This document shows, piece by piece, positions 10,427-21,600 of a DNA stretch of 64,000 bases (the stretch's first letter is position 1; each line of letters starts with the position of its first letter). A program made the translations under genes and the position numbers. Source of the DNA: Papilionanthe hookeriana x Papilionanthe teres (taxonomy: Eukaryota; Streptophyta; Magnoliopsida; Asparagales; Orchidaceae); NCBI GenBank assembly GCA_022702705.1, contig CM040428.1:98591805-98655804 (forward strand), written 5' to 3'. The notes under the pieces were generated by a model that was given only the letters and a program-made list of their open reading frames with translations, was not told the DNA's origin and searched no databases.

Positions 10427-11323
10427 TTACTGTTCGATTTCTAGACGCATTCTTCTGGAACCTTGTCTGACTGGAGTAGAAGTAGAATCCACTCCTAGCT
10501 TATGGACTGCGACCTCTGGAGCTAATCCTAGGATCTCATCGTAGCTCCAAGCAAAACAAACTTTAAATTCCATTAATAACTTGATTATTTCTTCGGAGTC
10601 TTCTTTATTGAGTAAGGAGCTAACAAAGGTAGGTCCGGGCTCTTCGCTAGTACCTAAGTTAACTTCCGTTAACTCATCTATTGTAGATTTGATCTCTTCT
10701 TGAAACTCTGGTGGAGCGTTTCCAATTTGTAAATCTTCAAGTTCTTCTATAGCTTCCATGCAGTTTTCATTAGACTCGCAAGTGACAACCAAGCAAAATT
10801 CAGTATCCTCAACTGATCCTACTGTGTCGAATCCGAGACCATGCTTTGAATTGGGTGGACGACCGGAGTTATTCCATAAATTTTCAAAATTTTGTGATTG
10901 ACTTTTTGTCCATTGTCGAGGTAAGAAACCACGCTGAATTAAATTTTGAACACAGGGAGAGTACCACTCAAAAGGAAATTTCATTAATTCTGATGAAGTA
11001 GCATCTTCAAATTGTACATTATTTTCAGTTTTGGAGGAAGGAGCACCACGACAGAATTTGATGGGCTTTGCACCGCCGCTACGTACCTCTTTGACCACCA
11101 TACCCTCGATCTTATTAGAATAGATCGGGGTTAGGGTCATAGTATGTACATAGTGGTTAATCTTCTCGTACATTGATTTATATTCCTCGTTTTTTTCATC
11201 TTCGAGAGAGATCCTGAATTGCGGCTTCTTCCGACTTATTGTTGTTGCTTCTTGCTTGATTTCTTTTTCTTCTTCAGAACTCGTCTTCCCAATCAACATT
11301 GATGGCCGGTTTCCTCCGTCCAA
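10427..11323 (-). pseudogene. protease-RT linker and RT N-terminus of Tat-1
   Basis: A 298-residue open segment that ends with TAA at 10427 in the same frame as the RT segment starting at 10351. One in-frame stop (after RLEIEQ) therefore separates it from RT. Its C-terminal part is the usual start of gypsy RT (FKVCFAWSYDEILGLAPEVAVHKL, then PVRQGSRRM). The first 200 residues are acidic, lack a known domain and correspond to the long pro-RT linker of Tat elements. An intron has been described around this junction in Ogre elements. I cannot identify splice sites here. Confidence 0.75.
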
Positions 11324-11342
11324 CCTGTCTTAACGTCTCTCG

Positions 11343-12001
11343 CTACGACCTCGTCCCCGACCTCGACCTCGGATGCGAGTTGTGGAGAAACCTTCGACAT
11401 CTCGCTCGTAAGGGAGTGGTGAGTGATCGTTGGACTAGAACTTCAGGTTCTTCGTCGTCCCGAACTTCCTTTGCTTCATTCGTTATGGTATCTCCGGAGA
11501 AGATTGTTTTCTTCGGAGGTGCGTAATAAGCCGCATCTTCAAGGATTCCAATTTCATGTACGGAGAATGGTTGTAAGTCACCTTTGATGCACTCGTTCCC
11601 CCCATCGTAGTATTTGATGCACCGATGTAGAGATGATGGTACCATCCGGTTTTCATGTATCCATGGTCGGCCCAGCAGAGCGTCGAATGACGTTTCGAAT
11701 CAAATATGTGAAATTTCGCGGTTGTCTTTGCTAAGTCACCGGTCTTCATTAGCAGTGTTATTGATCCGAGGGCTCTTTCTCCTTTCTAGTTAAATCCTCT
11801 TAATAACATTTTGTCTGCTTCGAGCTCGCGAGCATCAATTTCCAAGTATGCTAGCTTTCGAAGATTCATTATATTGATTGATGCTCCTGGATCCACCAAT
11901 ACTCTGGAGAGTGTAAACTTCCCAATTAGTAATCGAAATGTACAACGGTCGGTTGTGGTCTCGCGTCCTGTGTAGTAGGTCATTGTCCGTGAGGGTAACA
12001 C
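11343..12001 (-). pseudogene. aspartic protease region of Tat-1
   Basis: Retropepsin-like protease that would cleave the polyprotein. 12001-11786 contains RVLVDPGASINIM. The catalytic triplet D-S/T-G is changed to D-P-G (Asp codon about 11893-11891), which would be expected to impair activity. The later protease part is spread over two frames: FHIFDSKRHS (11749-11483) and MVPSSLHRCIKYYDGG (11645-11343). Frameshifts occur near 11786 and 11650. Confidence 0.75.
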
Positions 12002-12166
12002 CTCGTTGTTCCTTTAACGAGCAAACCTCATCTAAGGAATCTCCGGTCATTTGAGCTAAGCAAATTCTCGGATCAAGTAAGGCCTTGATCCGAGCTTCTC
12101 TCATCTCCTTTCGATAAGATGAGAGCGTCGTAGATGCTCGGCTGGTCGGTAGTTTCCTAAGATGGG

Positions 12167-13207
12167 CTAGCACGTTGTAGTCCACTTTATTTTCATGTGT
12201 CCCGATTTCTTCCCGAATGGGTATTTCTTCCGCCGGGTTGGTTCTTCCCGAACAACCACCCGCTTTCCTTTGTCCTTTGGACCCATTCTCGGAGGTAGAA
12301 CTCTTCCACTTCTTAAGTTGACTTCTGTAATTTCTTCTGAATCTAGTATTGAGTTTGCTAGTGTCTCCTTCTGAATCGGAATGACAGGTTCTTTTGGATT
12401 AGCCTCGGAGTCTGAAGGCTCTAACTCTATTGTGACTGGAGCTCCTCGAAACTCGCAAATAGATTCGTTGCTTGTTGAACTCTCGTAGCCTTCTTGGTGG
12501 ATGTCTTCTTTGTCATTGTGATCGTCGAGATTGTGTATGATTTGAGAATTATTATTTGTATCGGAATCAACGTCCGGATTAGGTTGGTTGTCGCTAGTTA
12601 CGTAATCGTTAGAAACAGTCAAAACGTAGCCAACGCCATAACCCTTATCATTATAAGATCCCACCGGAGTGAGCAAGTAATCATACAGAGTCAGAGGTTC
12701 GAGGGATTTCTCCCCCGAATCGGAAACAACTATCCTAGGATAAGCAGCCCCTAGTCTAGCCTCAAGAGCCTCGGTCTTTCCTTCTTCGTCAATTTTCTTC
12801 TCTTGTTGAGGTGGTTCTTCTATCGCAAGTGATAGTGCCGACTCAACAGGTTTCGAACTCTGAATTAAAGCTCGCACCGAAGTGGTTTGGATGCGATCCA
12901 AAATCTTCTTCGAAGACTTTGTCCAAGCGGTAGTCCATCCGTCATCAGTCGCATAGGGATCTATCGGAATAATGAAATCCGTTGAGATGACATTGACGGA
13001 ACCTCCTTTCTGGGGTTCCTTCATGTATTCCTTCGGGATCGTTATGTTCCCTTTTCGAAGATTGTCGTTGAGCAAACTTTTAAAGGTAATACAATCTTCT
13101 ATCTTGTGTCCAAGCATCCGGTGGTAAGGGCAAAAGTTGGGATCACCTTTCTTGTCGACTTCTTCCGGTCTCTTAGGCTCGCAGCATTGGAAATCCGGAG
13201 TCTTCAT
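12167..13207 (-). CDS. gag C-terminal part and linker of Tat-1
   Basis: A long open minus frame of 346 residues. Near its start it has NFCPYHRMLGHKIEDC (13135-13091), a Cys-x2-His-x4-His-x4-Cys arrangement typical of Tat gag proteins and analogous to the nucleocapsid zinc finger. After it come GNITIPKEYM and a long acidic, Ser/Asn-rich stretch without known domains, then a basic end (KDKGKRVVV). It continues gag (13271-14374) and precedes the protease. The chosen Met is only the first in the frame. The real product would be part of the gag-pro polyprotein. Confidence 0.72.
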   Translation of the reverse strand: MKTPDFQCCEPKRPEEVDKKGDPNFCPYHRMLGHKIEDCITFKSLLNDNLRKGNITIPKEYMKEPQKGGSVNVISTDFIIPIDPYATDDGWTTAWTKSSKKILDRIQTTSVRALIQSSKPVESALSLAIEEPPQQEKKIDEEGKTEALEARLGAAYPRIVVSDSGEKSLEPLTLYDYLLTPVGSYNDKGYGVGYVLTVSNDYVTSDNQPNPDVDSDTNNNSQIIHNLDDHNDKEDIHQEGYESSTSNESICEFRGAPVTIELEPSDSEANPKEPVIPIQKETLANSILDSEEITEVNLRSGRVLPPRMGPKDKGKRVVVREEPTRRKKYPFGKKSGHMKIKWTTTC

Positions 13208-13270
13208 CGATCGCGGAACATTTTCGGCATCGCCTCATTCTTGAACGGATACTCCCCGCTCGAAGCTCCC

Positions 13271-14374
13271 TTAATGTACGTTGTGGACGAGGCGGTTGTT
13301 CATACTGTTGAGATGACCGATAGCCGGGTCGGGGCTGTCGGTACTCGTCGAGGTTGCCGCGGCCGTTCGACGGTATTTGTATCGGCCGCTTGCCTTTATC
13401 GATCGCCGCGACGATCCCGACTTCTTTTCAAAAGTTTTCACGGGCTTCGTTTGTCTCGTTTTGTCGGTGAAACTTAATTGCTTCGCCTCCTCTTGCAAGC
13501 TTCTGGCCTTGCTTAACAACTTCTCGAAAGTCTTAATAGTAAATCCGTTGAGGAGAAGTGCTATCGGGCCATGAATGCTCTTAAGTAAAATGCCGACTGC
13601 ATGCTGTACTTGTAGCTGTGGCTCACACTTCATACTTAGATTCCTCCATCGAAGTATGTAGTCCACCAAAGTTTCGTTCGGCTTCGCTTCTCTACCACTA
13701 AATCACCTATAGTGATGTGGTGCCGAGCTCCGGCAAATCGCTTGATGAAGAGGTTCTCTAATTCTGAAAATATCTTCACCGAGCCGTTCGGTAATTCCAC
13801 ATACCAATCAATGGCGATCCCTGACAGGCTGCTGACAAATTGTCGGAAGAGTAAAGCATCACTTCCTCCGGCATTGCAACAACTGGCACGAAAATGTGCA
13901 ACATGCTGCCGAGGGTTTCTGGCTCCATCAAAGGTCTTGAACGGAGGTGGTACAAAGCCTTTCGGTTATTGGACAGCCGTCGAATTCTTCGGGGTAAGGT
14001 CTACCCGTCCGAATGGATGTCCCGCTCTTTGATTGTGCCAAGGCTTCTCGCACCTGCTGTTCCACCATGCTCTTGATATCCTTTTCCGGAATCATGTTCT
14101 GGGTAGAATCTTTCTTTGGCTGATCGTCTTCGTTAACGGATGTAATCTCTTTTCCTCCGTCTGTAATATGAATAACTTTTGGAGGTGTTTCTCTTGGGGG
14201 TTGAGCTTGACTCTGGATAGTGGCTAGGGCTGCAGCCATCTCTTCCATTCTTTTTGCCAATTGATAGATTGTATCGTCTTTTTCTCGAATTTGTGCTCTT
14301 AATGCTTCCGGTTCATCTCTTTCCACAGCTGCCGGAGCACCTTGCGAAGCTGACGATGGTCGTGTTTCAACCAT
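13271..14374 (-). pseudogene. gag of Tat-1
   Basis: Structural capsid protein. It starts at Met 14374 (MVETRPSSAS) with a coiled-coil-like N-terminus (ALRAQIREKDDTIYQLAKRM), then KSMVEQQVREAL. After a frameshift near 13930-14000 the retrotransposon gag core is readable: LPNGSVKIFSELENLF, KRFAGARHHITIGDLVV and, in 13669-13271, DYILRWRNLSMKCEPQ and LLNGFTIKTFEKLLSKA. The frame changes again near 13690. The start overlaps the end of the preceding ORF by about 75 bp. Confidence 0.85.
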
Positions 14375-15166
14375 GTTAATTTCGCATATTCATCATCCAT
14401 GAACTCGACGAGTCGACTTAATCTCCGAATTTTTCTTCTCTTTCTCGCTAATCGCTGAATATCAGTTCTTAGCTTTTCCATAGCATCTTCCAATGGTCTT
14501 TTTCGTGCGGTTTCGCAGTTATCATGCGATGGCTGTCGGGTTTCCTTTTTGGGAGTCCCCTTCATTGCAGTGGCGCTTTCTTCGGACTCGAGTCTCCTGA
14601 CGAGACTTTCCTTTTCAGGTTGTCGTTCTTTCGGTCTTAATTGGCCGGTAGTAGGACGCCATACCATCCTTCTAGCAGCAGAAGGCCTAGGACCGGATGG
14701 TCTGTCGGCTGAATGCTGGAAGGTGGTATCCTCCCTGATCTGTAAACCTGAAACAATAACAGGTGGACTAGCCTTCATCTTCTTACTCAGCTTTTCTGTG
14801 GCGATAACGGGTTCTACTCGCGGCCCAAGACGGGATTTGGCTGGCACCCGCCCAATTCTTCTTAAAATCTCTGATACAGGACATTTCTCTTTCATTGCTA
14901 ACTTCTCTATCACAATCTGTAGTCGGGCAAATGGTGTAATCCTAGCCCTTTTCTTTCGATCGTTGCTATAGTATGCGGTGTCGAGGTAATGTAGAAGCAA
15001 TCTCGCGGACATTTTCCTCGGCAGATGCGGCGGAAAGGGATGGAATCTACTTCCTTCCAAAAGCGGTGTATACTCGTGCAATGGTATGTACTCGTGTAGT
15101 GGTGTGTACTCGTGGATTTCTTCTAAGAAGGCGACTTCAGCAGCTCCGGCCTTCCCGGTAATCTTC
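14299..15166 (-). pseudogene. second half of ORF1 upstream of gag, Tat-1
   Basis: Open minus frame with Met at 15081, though the frame is open upstream to about 15166. It begins with AEVAFLEE and a threefold HEYTPL-like repeat encoded by an 18-bp tandem. It continues as a very basic protein with SNDRKKRARIT and a probable coiled coil near the end (DIQRLARKRRKIRRLS, then LVEFMDDEYAKLTWL). I recognise no enzymatic domain. It is probably continuous with the 15167-15727 segment, separated by a single frameshift near 15170. Ogre elements carry an ORF of unknown function here. Confidence 0.6.
15071..15114 (-). repeat. 18-bp coding tandem repeat in ORF1
   Basis: TACTCGTG recurs at 15071, 15089 and 15107 on the + strand, an exact 18-bp period. 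In the minus reading frame it encodes three six-residue HEY-T/I-PL units. The in-frame period suggests expansion within coding sequence. Confidence 0.8.
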
Positions 15167-15727
15167 CTACCTCTCGTTTCTTCTCCGAGTCCGTGTTAGG
15201 GGTGGAACCCTCGAGCCGGACCCAATTTCAAAAACAGAAGGTCTTGCACGGAAATCTGTACCCTCCACGGTAACATGCTCATTACAAATTTGAACTTCCT
15301 TCCCCTTCAGTTTGGCGGAAGCCGAGGTAGGTGTAGAGACGACTAGACCAGTGGGGGTAGAGATAACGTTCCTCCTATGGACAGTAGCATTCCTCTCAGC
15401 TGGAACCCTTTGCAGGGGAGGGAACTCTTGAGTTGACTTAAGGTTGAACTCAATCAAAGGTCTTTCGTCTCGTATACTTTGTCCGTCGCGTGCGAAAAGG
15501 GTAACGTCAGTGATCTTGACATTTGTGTTCTCGTATCCTTGTCCAAACCGGATGATCCCATTGTCGGGCAGCTCATCCTTGTAAACAGCGAAGTCCAGTC
15601 CATTGGTGAAGGAGAAAATCAGCTTTGGGGCTTCCATTTCTGTAAGGTAGATTCTGATTGTCAGTCCCAAGTTATGCTTTTTCTCATCAGGACGAAAAGA
15701 AAGGAATCGAAAAGAGTCCGAACACAT
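15167..15727 (-). pseudogene. first half of ORF1 upstream of gag, Tat-1
   Basis: Open minus frame of 186 residues. The likely start is the internal Met at 15637 (MEAPKLIFSFTNGLDFAV) and not the first Met at 15727, because the same kind of opening follows the Met at 7016 in the AlkB ORF. It continues with GIIRFGQGYENTNVKITDV and a Ser/Thr-rich tail. It ends at TAG (15167-15169), apparently through a frameshift from the following segment. Function unknown; position and order match ORF1 of Ogre-type elements. Confidence 0.6.
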
Positions 15728-16148
15728 TCTTATTCATGTATTTATAAAAAAGGTGTTATTTGTTAAAAGAGTCATTCATTAGAGGGTTTGTTTATTAGGA
15801 ACGGAATGTTCAAAGGTGTAGAGAAGGTAAGGAATCCTATTCAGAATTGGAAAGGAAAAGAAAGTCTTATGCATGACTTCTCGACTCGAAGGACCGCTCC
15901 TAAACTAACACCTATTGGGGGTCCACCCCACCTCAGAAAAGAGGCAAAAAAGGATCTCAGAACCTCTCTGTTTAGGGGTGTCTAAACAGTGGCTCCTAAA
16001 TCCGAGAGAAAGTTGGCTATACTCGTTCAAGGTAGAAATGAACATAGTATTCCAACGGAAAGAAGGGTAGTTTGATCCACTAGGGACATGGATACACTAC
16101 CAATTTTTGAAAGCAGAACTATCTGATTAAAAATGGAGAAAGGAATTC
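15728..16148 (-). other. 5' leader of Tat-1
   Basis: Untranslated stretch between the PBS and ORF1. It contains the inverted copy of the PPT-adjacent 18-mer (15908-15925). The short + strand ORF at 15788-15985 lies antisense to the element and looks accidental. Confidence 0.55.
15908..15925. repeat. 18-bp inverted copy of the PPT-adjacent sequence
   Basis: The + strand ACACCTATTGGGGGTCCA here is the exact reverse complement of + strand 3405-3422. The two sites lie about 12.5 kb apart at opposite ends of the internal region. In the element RNA they would be complementary. Confidence 0.85.
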
Positions 16149-16166
16149 TCCCCAGCGGAGTCGCCA
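16149..16166 (-). other. primer binding site of Tat-1
   Basis: In the element's direction it reads TGGCGACTCCGCTGGGGA, complementary to a tRNA 3' end finishing in CCA, five bases after the inferred end of the 5' LTR. This is a common PBS type in Tat elements. I do not assign the tRNA isotype with certainty. Confidence 0.88.
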
Positions 16167-16350
16167 GAAATTTTCGGCATATCTTAGGTTATGTGTTTTA
16201 TTTTGAAAAGGGGGTCGCCTACAGAAATTGTCGGCGAATCTTTAATTTAATTTAAAAAAATAATTTGAAAAGTAGTATTTGATTCTGAAAATAATTTTTA
16301 AATTTGAAGATTTTAAGATATGAAATCAAACTGATCTCACATCCCGAATA

Positions 16351-16362
16351 GTTTATATAAAC
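16351..16362 (-). promoter_or_regulatory. possible TATA box in Tat LTR
   Basis: GTTTATATAAAC, a palindrome, is about 180 bp from the inner LTR end and is conserved in the solo LTR (around 42630). If used, transcription would start about 30 bp further in the minus direction, leaving a short R-U5. This rests on motif and position only. Confidence 0.35.
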
Positions 16363-18239
16363 GAGCACCGCACCACAAACTGTATATCTATCCCGGAGAG
16401 TAGACACACTCGCTCGATGATAGGGCTTGGTTAAATAAACTAGAAGATTTGTGACATCTGTTTGGTCTGCGAACCAATTTTATAAGCCGACAAGTTCCCC
16501 TGCTTAATATGAGAACATTAAACAGGGTTTATATTACCTGAGTTCTTAAAATTCCCTATAAGGACAAGCCCCTATAGTTAATTACATCTTAAGTGACGAG
16601 AATCACCTAAGAAAACTCTCGATAATAATCAGTAGTTCTGCTCTCAAGAATTTCAAATTTTAAGTTTTCAAGGGATTGAATTTTGGAATTTCAATAGGGA
16701 ATGGATCAAATTTGGAACATTTTATTTTGGGAATTCAAAGGAAGAAAGGTAGGAGAAATCACAGATTCAAAGCGAACTTCGGTAATTTCCCGACTATCCT
16801 ATTGTTTGGCTTGAATTTAGGAAGGCCCTAATGTTTATTTAATGTTTTGATCTTGCCAATTTTTAATTAATTAGGACTTATATTCGTATGATGTGATCAC
16901 ACAAATAGCCTCGAAGATGTGAGGGCTTATGTCGTATCGGACGACTACCTCGGAATCCTAAGACCGGTTAGGGCTTAATTTGCAATGCAAATGCCTAACA
17001 AAGAGTTGAGGATTTATGTTGCACTAGGCAAACTACCTCGAAGTCCTATGGCTTGGTTGTTTAATTCTATGAATGTTTTGCTGAAGTAGATTCAGGTTTT
17101 GCTGATGACGATGGCCGTGCTGCCCACCATGCTCCGAGCTCCTTGTTGTTGCAGAGGTTTAGTTTTAGAAGTCATAAATCAGGAGATGAGAGAAGTGTTT
17201 TGGTTTAGATAAGGTCTTAATTTCCAAGTATTTTTCATGTTTTAATTAAAACAAATCTTAAAGTTGATTATAACAACACCGGTTAAGATCCCACGGTTTC
17301 ATCCTTTCGACATCGTTATTTTTATCGGATTCACTTAGTCCAGATGAATTTGCTAAACTCAACTAAATGAGTTTCACACTTTAATTTAGACTGTGGGAAA
17401 TCCCGTTAGCAACACGTAGGTTACATCATCCGAGGTATTCCTCGATCATCCAACAAGACGTTTTAATTTAGTTGTGGTTGTAGTTTTGTTGTTCGTTTCG
17501 TGATTAAATTTTCGAGTTGTTTTATATTTTGAAATGTTGTGACGGTGAATTTTATCTTGTAATAACTTTTAATTTAGTTTTGGTTTCAGCTTTAGGTACT
17601 ATCCTAAAGGTGTGGGTTTTCATGCAACAGTTGTTTATCATGCAAGAAAAGTAAGTGCGATGCGATTAAGTAAATTGCAATAAGTAAATTGCAATAAAAG
17701 CGTACCTGGAGGGTCTTCCCGTCATCCCAAGCTGCACTTAAACACAATTTAGAATATTTAAGCATTTAAAGCAAGTTCCTAAGTAAAGCTAAGGGAAGTG
17801 TTATGGTTTTCTACCAAGGTCCTAATCCTATAGCTAGTCATCTCCTATGACGTCTAGGTTCTTGTGTTTTGGTTTAAGGACGATTTTCTTCATCAAAGAA
17901 CAATTAAGTTCAACTGTTCTTATAAACATCCTATCATATCGAGGAAGTGCTTAAGACGAATCTTAAACATCTTTTCAATACTTCTAGGATTATTTTAAGT
18001 CCAAGAGAATTTAATTATACAAATGAATTAATCATCCAGGAGTTCGAGTTTTGTTATCTTGCTCAGTGAACTAGGACATTTGAATATCCTATGAATGAAG
18101 TAATACTTCACTTAACACTCCGTTTAGGAGTTATGACAACAAGAGCTTTTGAGGCAAATTAATGTTCAAGTGGTTTATGATTTAATTTAATTTCAATTAA
18201 TGGGTTTAAGTTTGGAATAGTGTTCAAGTTGTTTTAGAT

Positions 18240-18600
18240 TTATTTTTGAATTCATTATGTCTTAAGTGATGTTATTTTTAATTCAATTTAATTTAATTTA
18301 ATTTTAATTTGATTAATTTGGTTTAGTATTAATTTCAATTCAATTTATTTAATTTAATTTAATTTTACTTTGACTTGATTTTATTTTTTTATGTAACTTA
18401 ACATGCTTTAATTTAATTTAATTTAATTTAATTTAATTATGGTGATTTAATTTAATTTAAATTAATTTAATTTAATTTAAATTTTAATTTAATTTAAACT
18501 TTAATTTAATTAAATTTTAATTTAATTTTATTTTAGATTTTAATTTAATTTTACTTTTATTTTTAATTTAATATTTTATTTTTTATGTTTTAAAGATGAT
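18240..18600. repeat. AATTT-type low-complexity block
   Basis: A run of TTTAA/AATTT pentamers with interruptions, inside the 5' LTR of Tat-1. The equivalent part of the solo LTR (about 44460-44900) is AT-rich but much less regular, so the pentamer expanded in this copy. Confidence 0.85.
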
Positions 18601-21600
18601 TTAATTTTAATTGTTAAAGTATTAATTTAACTGAAATTTTAAAAGGATTTAAGTTAAATAATTTAACTTTAATTTAATTTAATGATTAAGTCTTTGAGCA
18701 TTTTAAATCTTAAATTTGGATTATCATTTTAATTAGGAATTAAATATTATTGAGGTGATTAATTTAGGGATTCTTGAATTAAAGAATAAATTTCTTCCTA
18801 ATAATATCCCTGTTTTAATAATTCCAATTTTTCATCATTCTTCCAAATTTAATTAATTATTTAATTAAGGTTTATTTTAATTATTTTCAAATTGTTTGGT
18901 AAGTTTCTACCCTTTAACTACATAAGTTTCAAACATCCAAAATCAACCTAGTACCAAATATTTTACCCACCCTTTTAATCAAACCTAAAATTTTTAATTA
19001 TATGTTAAAATTTTAATTACCATTTTGCCCTTTAAACTTACTAATTCCATAACTCACTAAATTGAGCTCAAATGAATTTAAAATTTTTATGTGACTTCAC
19101 TCATATGTCAATCAAGACATTAGAGAAGAAAATGTGATTTTTTTGTATTTAATTTATTTATGTAATTATTTTTGATGGAAAATAGGGATTTTCAAGGAAA
19201 ATTTCATAATATGACCAAGGGAAAGTTTCTATCCTTAAGAAAATTATGAGACATTCCTAATGACCAGAGGACCACTTGGACCAATTTTGGTGATTTTTTT
19301 AATTATATTCTTTTTATTATAATTATTTTGATTTCTGGAGTATTAATTAATTTAAAAATAAAAAAAAAATTGAAAAATGAATTTTATATTTTTTAAAAAT
19401 CTCTCTAAAATCAAGGAAATCAAAGACCAATTCTTACAATTTTCTTATTTTTCTTTGATTTATTAGAATTATTTTAGTGAAAATGCTAGAAAATGCATTT
19501 TTTAAATTTTAAAATTACCTTAGGGCTTTAAAATTTGATATCTCATCATAGAGACTTAAGAAAAATATGGGGTTTGTTCCTAAATGATTAAAATTCAAAA
19601 TGTGACATTTTGGTGAATTTTATTATTTTTGTGATTTTTATTATTTTTTAATTATTAAAAATATTAAAATAATGCAAAAAATCAACTTTTTTAGAAAATT
19701 ACAATTTTAATTTTCTTAAATTCCCCTGATATCAGAGAGGCTCCAAAACCAATTGGGTGAATTTTTTAGGAGTATTTTGAAAGTTATGAATTTTTGAAGT
19801 TTAATTTTGGCTAAATGGCTTAATCAACCCATTTGATAGGGCTAACCAAGTCCAATTGACTTCAAACTTTTATGGTGGGTTCCTCTGATACTAAAAGTCA
19901 GTGGAGAATTGATTTCAAGTCAATTTGATGTATGATTAGCTCTAATTAATTAAAGCCCCATTTTGGGTGTTTAAGCCAATTAGGATTATTACAAGTGAGT
20001 TAACTCAAGAACTATTTTTCCTAGGGTCCTCTGGTCATAAGAAGCATCACCAAATTTTCCTAGAATTTATTTCACAACATGCTAATTATTGGAATTAAAA
20101 TACTCAGAATAGTGACCTAGAATTGAAAAATCAATAACTCTTCATAGGGATGGTCTCTGACTTTGGAAAACTCAGGGAATGTTCCCAAATTCAGAGGCTT
20201 CAAAAGCCCTATGGTCTCATGTCATGGTAAATTGTATACATGCATGGAGAATTGAAATAGTACAGAGAGTAAATAAATAATTATAAATAAAATACTTGAT
20301 GAAATTACATGATTTATTTTCCACATTATTCTCCTCTGTTCACTGAGCAAGAGGGTATTTTTATTTTATTTTTAGGATTTTCCTACACAAAGTTATGAAT
20401 TTTCCAAGTTCTGGTAATTAAATAAATAAGAAAAATCCTATTTTTCTACTTAAGTGACGCGGCGCCAGCTCAACCTCGGCAGCTCCGAACGCACACGCGT
20501 CGTCTCCTGATTCGGCGCCGCCATCCGACTCAGCGCTCCAGGGCCCCGCGGTTCACGTACCATCGCGCTGTCCGGCTCAATCCAGACCGTCCGCTCGATA
20601 CATGCTCGATCCGACGGCTCCCAGTCATCGTCTACGACTGGTGTGTACCCGTGACCGTCAACCTTCTAACCCTAATTTCTCACTCGATTCTCAACGGATT
20701 TTTGTATTCTTATGCTCTATGGATTCGTCTTGAAGAGACGAACACATCCATATGGTAAACATGCATTGAAATTGATTCAAATTAAATGGAGAATCTCTGT
20801 AAGCTCAGGAAGAAGAATGAGTCTATACCTTTGCTCAGAGAAGTGAAGCTTCAATCTGAGGGTTGTGTCACCTTCGATTGGGTCCAAGAAAGCTCCAGAT
20901 GAAGTCCCTTGGCCTGGTGAATTGTCCAGGTATGATTTTGACCACAGCCGATTACAAAGCTTGGAGTCTGGAACAGATGGGTGGCGTGGAGAAGGGGCTT
21001 TTGCTGGTAAACTTCTTCTCTTGGTCTGGTGAAGGTGTAGGACCAATCAATTTGGGGATTGGCTCACTGTGGATAAGTGTCCTGGTTTTGGGCTTAGATT
21101 TCAACTCTGAAATTGAGCTCACAGAGAGGAAATGGCAGGGGGATTTCAGTGGGGATCAAGTTCTCTATGTGTGGGGAGTAGTCTGGAACAATTTTGGCAG
21201 AGTTTCCTTAAGGTTTGTTTCAGCACCTCTCATGGCCGAGAGGAGGTGGTGTTTAAATAGGAGAGGGTGGAGGGCCTCCCAGGGGGGTTTAAGGCTTGGG
21301 ATCAGCTGCTCTGGTGAGGAGAATAAGAGCTATGCTGTCCATTTGGGTTGAGACAAGTCAGCAAGGGAGAATTGAATTTTTTGGCTCATCCCAAGGTTTC
21401 GGCCATGTCATTTTCCGCCGACTGTGGTGGCTGGCCGGCCAGGGACAGGTCAACCTCAGGCTGAGAGAAGTCAGGGCTTGATTCCTGTGGGTTCAATTGA
21501 GTTTTGCCAAGTGTAAAGGGGCTGGATCAAAGTGGCATGGAGGAGTGTCCATTTTGGCTTGATTTGGTCCAAGCCATGGTTTTGGGTTTGGTTCATCTCC

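Noticed and set aside
13106..14971. Plus-strand ORFs opposite gag and ORF1
   Set aside because: Antisense shadows of gag and ORF1.
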